Under the pieces are notes generated by a model. The model saw nothing but the letters and a program-made list of their open reading frames with translations. It was not told where the DNA came from and made no database searches. From Glaciihabitans sp. INWT7 (GTDB lineage Bacteria; Actinomycetota; Actinomycetes; Actinomycetales; Microbacteriaceae): 64,000 nt of DNA. The stretch is taken from contig NZ_CP043653.1 in NCBI RefSeq assembly GCF_014217685.1, positions 1,616,419 to 1,680,418 of the forward strand, written 5' to 3'. A program made the translations under genes and the position numbers. Shown here piece after piece: positions 62,096 to 64,000 of the stretch; the first letter of the stretch is position 1; each line of letters begins with the position of its first letter.

Positions 62096-63286
62096 TCAGG
62101 CGAAGCGCGCGACCACGGCATCGAGGATGCGATCGGCCACCGTCTGCTTGCTCCCGGTGGCCTCCATCACTATATCTCCGAGCCTGTCGAGAACGATTAC
62201 CGTGTTGCCGTCAGTGCCGAAACCCTCGGTCCAACCGACCCTGTTGAGGACGAGAAGGTCGCTGCCCTTCCTCGCGATCTTCGCCCGGCCGAGCGCGACC
62301 AGCGCATCGCGGTCCTGCTCGGTCTCCGCCGCGAAACCGACAATGACCTGGCCGGCGCCCCGGTTCTCGGCGAGCCCGGCGAGGACGTCGGGATTCTTCA
62401 CCAACTGGAGCGTGAGCCGGTCACCAGCGATCTCCTTCTTGATCTTCGCGTCGGCCACGGATTCGGGACGATAGTCCGCCACCGCTGCGGCCATGATCAC
62501 CACGTCGGCCTCCGGAGCGGCATCCTGCATCGCCGTCGCGAGCTCCAACGTCGAACCGACGTGCACCACCCGCATGGACGCGGGCGTGTCCACCTCGAGG
62601 TTCGCTCCGACGAGAGTCACTTCCGCACCGCGCGCGGCGGCGGCGAGGGCGAGGGCGACTCCCTGTTTCCCGCTCGACCGGTTGCCAAGGTAGCGCACGG
62701 GGTCGAGCGCCTCACGGGTTCCTCCCGCCGAGACGAGGATGCGCCGGCCCACGAGATCCTTCGGCTCCAACACCGCGAGGGCCGCCCGCACGATCTCGTC
62801 GGGCTCCTCGAGGCGACCGGGGCCGGAGTCGGCGCCGGTGAGTTGCCCGACGGCGGGGCCGACGACGGTCACACCGCGAGAGCGGAGCACAGCGATGTTG
62901 TGCACCGTCGCCGGATGCTGCCACATCTCGGTGTGCATCGCCGGAGCGATGACCACGGGTGCGCGACTCGCGAGCACCGTGTTTCCGAGAAGATCGTCGG
63001 CGAGACCCGAGGCGAGTTTCGCGATGGTGTTCGCGGTTGCCGGAGCGATCACGATGAGCTCGGCAGCCTGCCCGATCGCCACGTGTCGCACCTCGGCGAC
63101 ACCCTCGTAGAGATCGGTGTGCACGATGTTGCGGCTGATGGCCTCGAGCGTCGGCTTCCCGACGAAGCGCAGTGCCGCCTCCGTCGCGACGACGTGCACA
63201 TCATGGCCGAGGAGCACCAGCCCACGAATCACGTTCACGGCCTTATAGGCCGCAATGCCACCGGTGACACCGACGACGATATTCAC
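62096..63286 (-). CDS. coaBC: Bifunctional phosphopantothenoylcysteine decarboxylase/synthetase
   Basis: 396 aa. CoaC half (residues 1-180): GVTGGIAAYKAVNVIR, the catalytic histidine in EVRHVAIG, and APAMHTEMW, where many bacteria have PAMN. CoaB half: LVSAGGTREALDPVRYLGNRSSGKQG, AAAVADYRP and KIKKE. Two successive steps of CoA synthesis; coaE is elsewhere in the window. Confidence 0.97.
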   Translation of the reverse strand: MNIVVGVTGGIAAYKAVNVIRGLVLLGHDVHVVATEAALRFVGKPTLEAISRNIVHTDLYEGVAEVRHVAIGQAAELIVIAPATANTIAKLASGLADDLLGNTVLASRAPVVIAPAMHTEMWQHPATVHNIAVLRSRGVTVVGPAVGQLTGADSGPGRLEEPDEIVRAALAVLEPKDLVGRRILVSAGGTREALDPVRYLGNRSSGKQGVALALAAAARGAEVTLVGANLEVDTPASMRVVHVGSTLELATAMQDAAPEADVVIMAAAVADYRPESVADAKIKKEIAGDRLTLQLVKNPDVLAGLAENRGAGQVIVGFAAETEQDRDALVALGRAKIARKGSDLLVLNRVGWTEGFGTDGNTVIVLDRLGDIVMEATGSKQTVADRILDAVVARFA

Positions 63287-63333
63287 CTGGCCACCCCTCC
63301 GACGGGTTCGAGCACCAGAAGAGACTGCGGAAG

Positions 63334-63600
63334 CTACTCGACGGGCTCGGCGAGGGCCTTGACGACGAGCTTGTCCTCGTTGATCTCATGCATCGCGACG
63401 GAGAGGGGCTTGTCGTCGATGGTGGAGTCGACCAGCGGTCCGACGTTGTCGAACAGGCTGCCTTCGTGGAGGTCGGCGTAGTAGTCGTTGATCTGGCGAG
63501 CACGCTTGGAAGCGAAGATCACCAGTGCATACTTCGAGTCGACCTTCGACAGCAGTTCGTCGATGGGCGGATCGATGATGCCTTTGGCGCGTTCAACCAT
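63334..63600 (-). CDS. rpoZ: RNA polymerase omega subunit
   Basis: 88 aa. Holds the beta' subunit during polymerase assembly. Contains [29 protein letters not shown], the conserved helix of omega. Start overlaps the gmk stop by 8 nt. Confidence 0.95.
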   Translation of the reverse strand: MVERAKGIIDPPIDELLSKVDSKYALVIFASKRARQINDYYADLHEGSLFDNVGPLVDSTIDDKPLSVAMHEINEDKLVVKALAEPVE

Positions 63601-64000
63601 GCGTAAAACTCCTGTTGTTTTTGGGGATTGCCATCAAGTCTACGACTTCGCGGGCGGCGGCGCTCACTTCGGAGTTGACGACCCGGTGATCGAACTCGTC
63701 CTGGGCGGCCAATTCGATCTTCGCGGTCTCGAGTCGACGCTGCTGTTCCGCCGAGTCCTCCGTGCCCCGGCCGATGAGGCGACGCACGAGTTCGTCCCAG
63801 GTGGGAGGCAGGAGGAAGACCAGCACGGCTTCTGGCATGACCTCTCGAACCGACCGCGCCCCCTGCAGGTCGATCTCGAGCAGCACGCTCTTTCCCGCGG
63901 CGAGGGCTTCGTCGATCGGCGCACGGGGGGTTCCGTAGCGGAAGGCGTTGTGCACGGTGGCCGTCTCGAGCATCTGGCCCGTCTCGATGAGCCGGTCGAA
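63593..64000 (-). CDS. gmk: Guanylate kinase (partial)
   Basis: The C-terminal 135 codons are in the window; the N terminus with the P-loop lies beyond the right edge. [37 protein letters not shown] is the GMP-binding and Walker B region, followed by [21 protein letters not shown]. Phosphorylates GMP to GDP. Confidence 0.95.
   Translation of the reverse strand, partial: FDRLIETGQMLETATVHNAFRYGTPRAPIDEALAAGKSVLLEIDLQGARSVREVMPEAVLVFLLPPTWDELVRRLIGRGTEDSAEQQRRLETAKIELAAQDEFDHRVVNSEVSAAAREVVDLMAIPKNNRSFTHG

Overview
The window is chromosomal DNA from a high-GC actinobacterium, most likely a member of the Microbacteriaceae. Pointers are a core gene order of rapZ-uvrC-uvrA-uvrB-coaE-rpsA, a PdtaR-type ANTAR response regulator, an actinobacterial PriA with no recognisable helicase motifs, a PolA without proofreading residues, DUF2510 and DUF7882 proteins, and a his/trp block next to lgt, gltBD and pyk. 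Family-level placement is inference from gene content and order. Almost every gene is on the minus strand. There is no phage, IS element, CRISPR array or rRNA, and one tRNA.

Layout from left to right. 1-9675: rapZ (cut by the window edge), the excision-repair genes uvrC, uvrA and uvrB, and between uvrA and uvrB a two-part protein joining a duplicated membrane domain to an ornithine-decarboxylase-like PLP enzyme. 9676-14920: an accessory stretch with an MFS anion symporter (plus strand), an acyltransferase-3 membrane enzyme translationally coupled to an acyl-activating AMP ligase, and an exported alpha/beta hydrolase. 14997-20363: coaE, rpsA, a TIGR01777-type epimerase and a DUF885 peptidase-like protein. 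20407-25665: a seven-gene PTS operon (DeoR regulator, PfkB kinase, mannitol-type EIIC, EIIB and EIIA, zinc dehydrogenase, HPr) behind one strong promoter with a perfect palindromic operator. 25811-28608: polA, preceded on the map by a tandem repeat that starts at its own stop codon. 28663-33227: small genes on both strands, including a thioesterase, pdtaR, tRNA-Leu(CAA), a methyltransferase, DUF2510, DUF7882, an FHA protein and its small partner.

33337-49830: a long minus-strand run for central and amino-acid metabolism: pyk, gltD, gltB, lgt, trpA, trpB, trpC, two small membrane proteins, trpE, hisI, hisF, hisG and hisE. trpD, trpG, hisA, hisB, hisC, hisD and hisH are not here. 49841-55229: a molybdenum cluster (FdhF/YdeP-type oxidoreductase and FdhD on minus; a MobA-DUF6457 fusion and MoeA on plus) lying between hisE and rpe. 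55290-64000: fkbP-type isomerase, rpe, rsmB, fmt, priA, metK, coaBC, rpoZ and gmk (cut by the window end).

Beyond gene content, at least eleven genes have a TAnnnT hexamer ending 6-7 nt before the start codon, mostly GTG and with no Shine-Dalgarno sequence. This is the layout expected for leaderless transcripts, and in one case (hisE) the hexamer contains the stop codon of the upstream gene. I found no large novel defence or biosynthetic system. The most unusual items are the membrane-domain/decarboxylase fusion, the possible dual-start MobA-DUF6457 gene, the leaderless-start pattern, and two short tandem repeats (inside uvrC and at the polA end).
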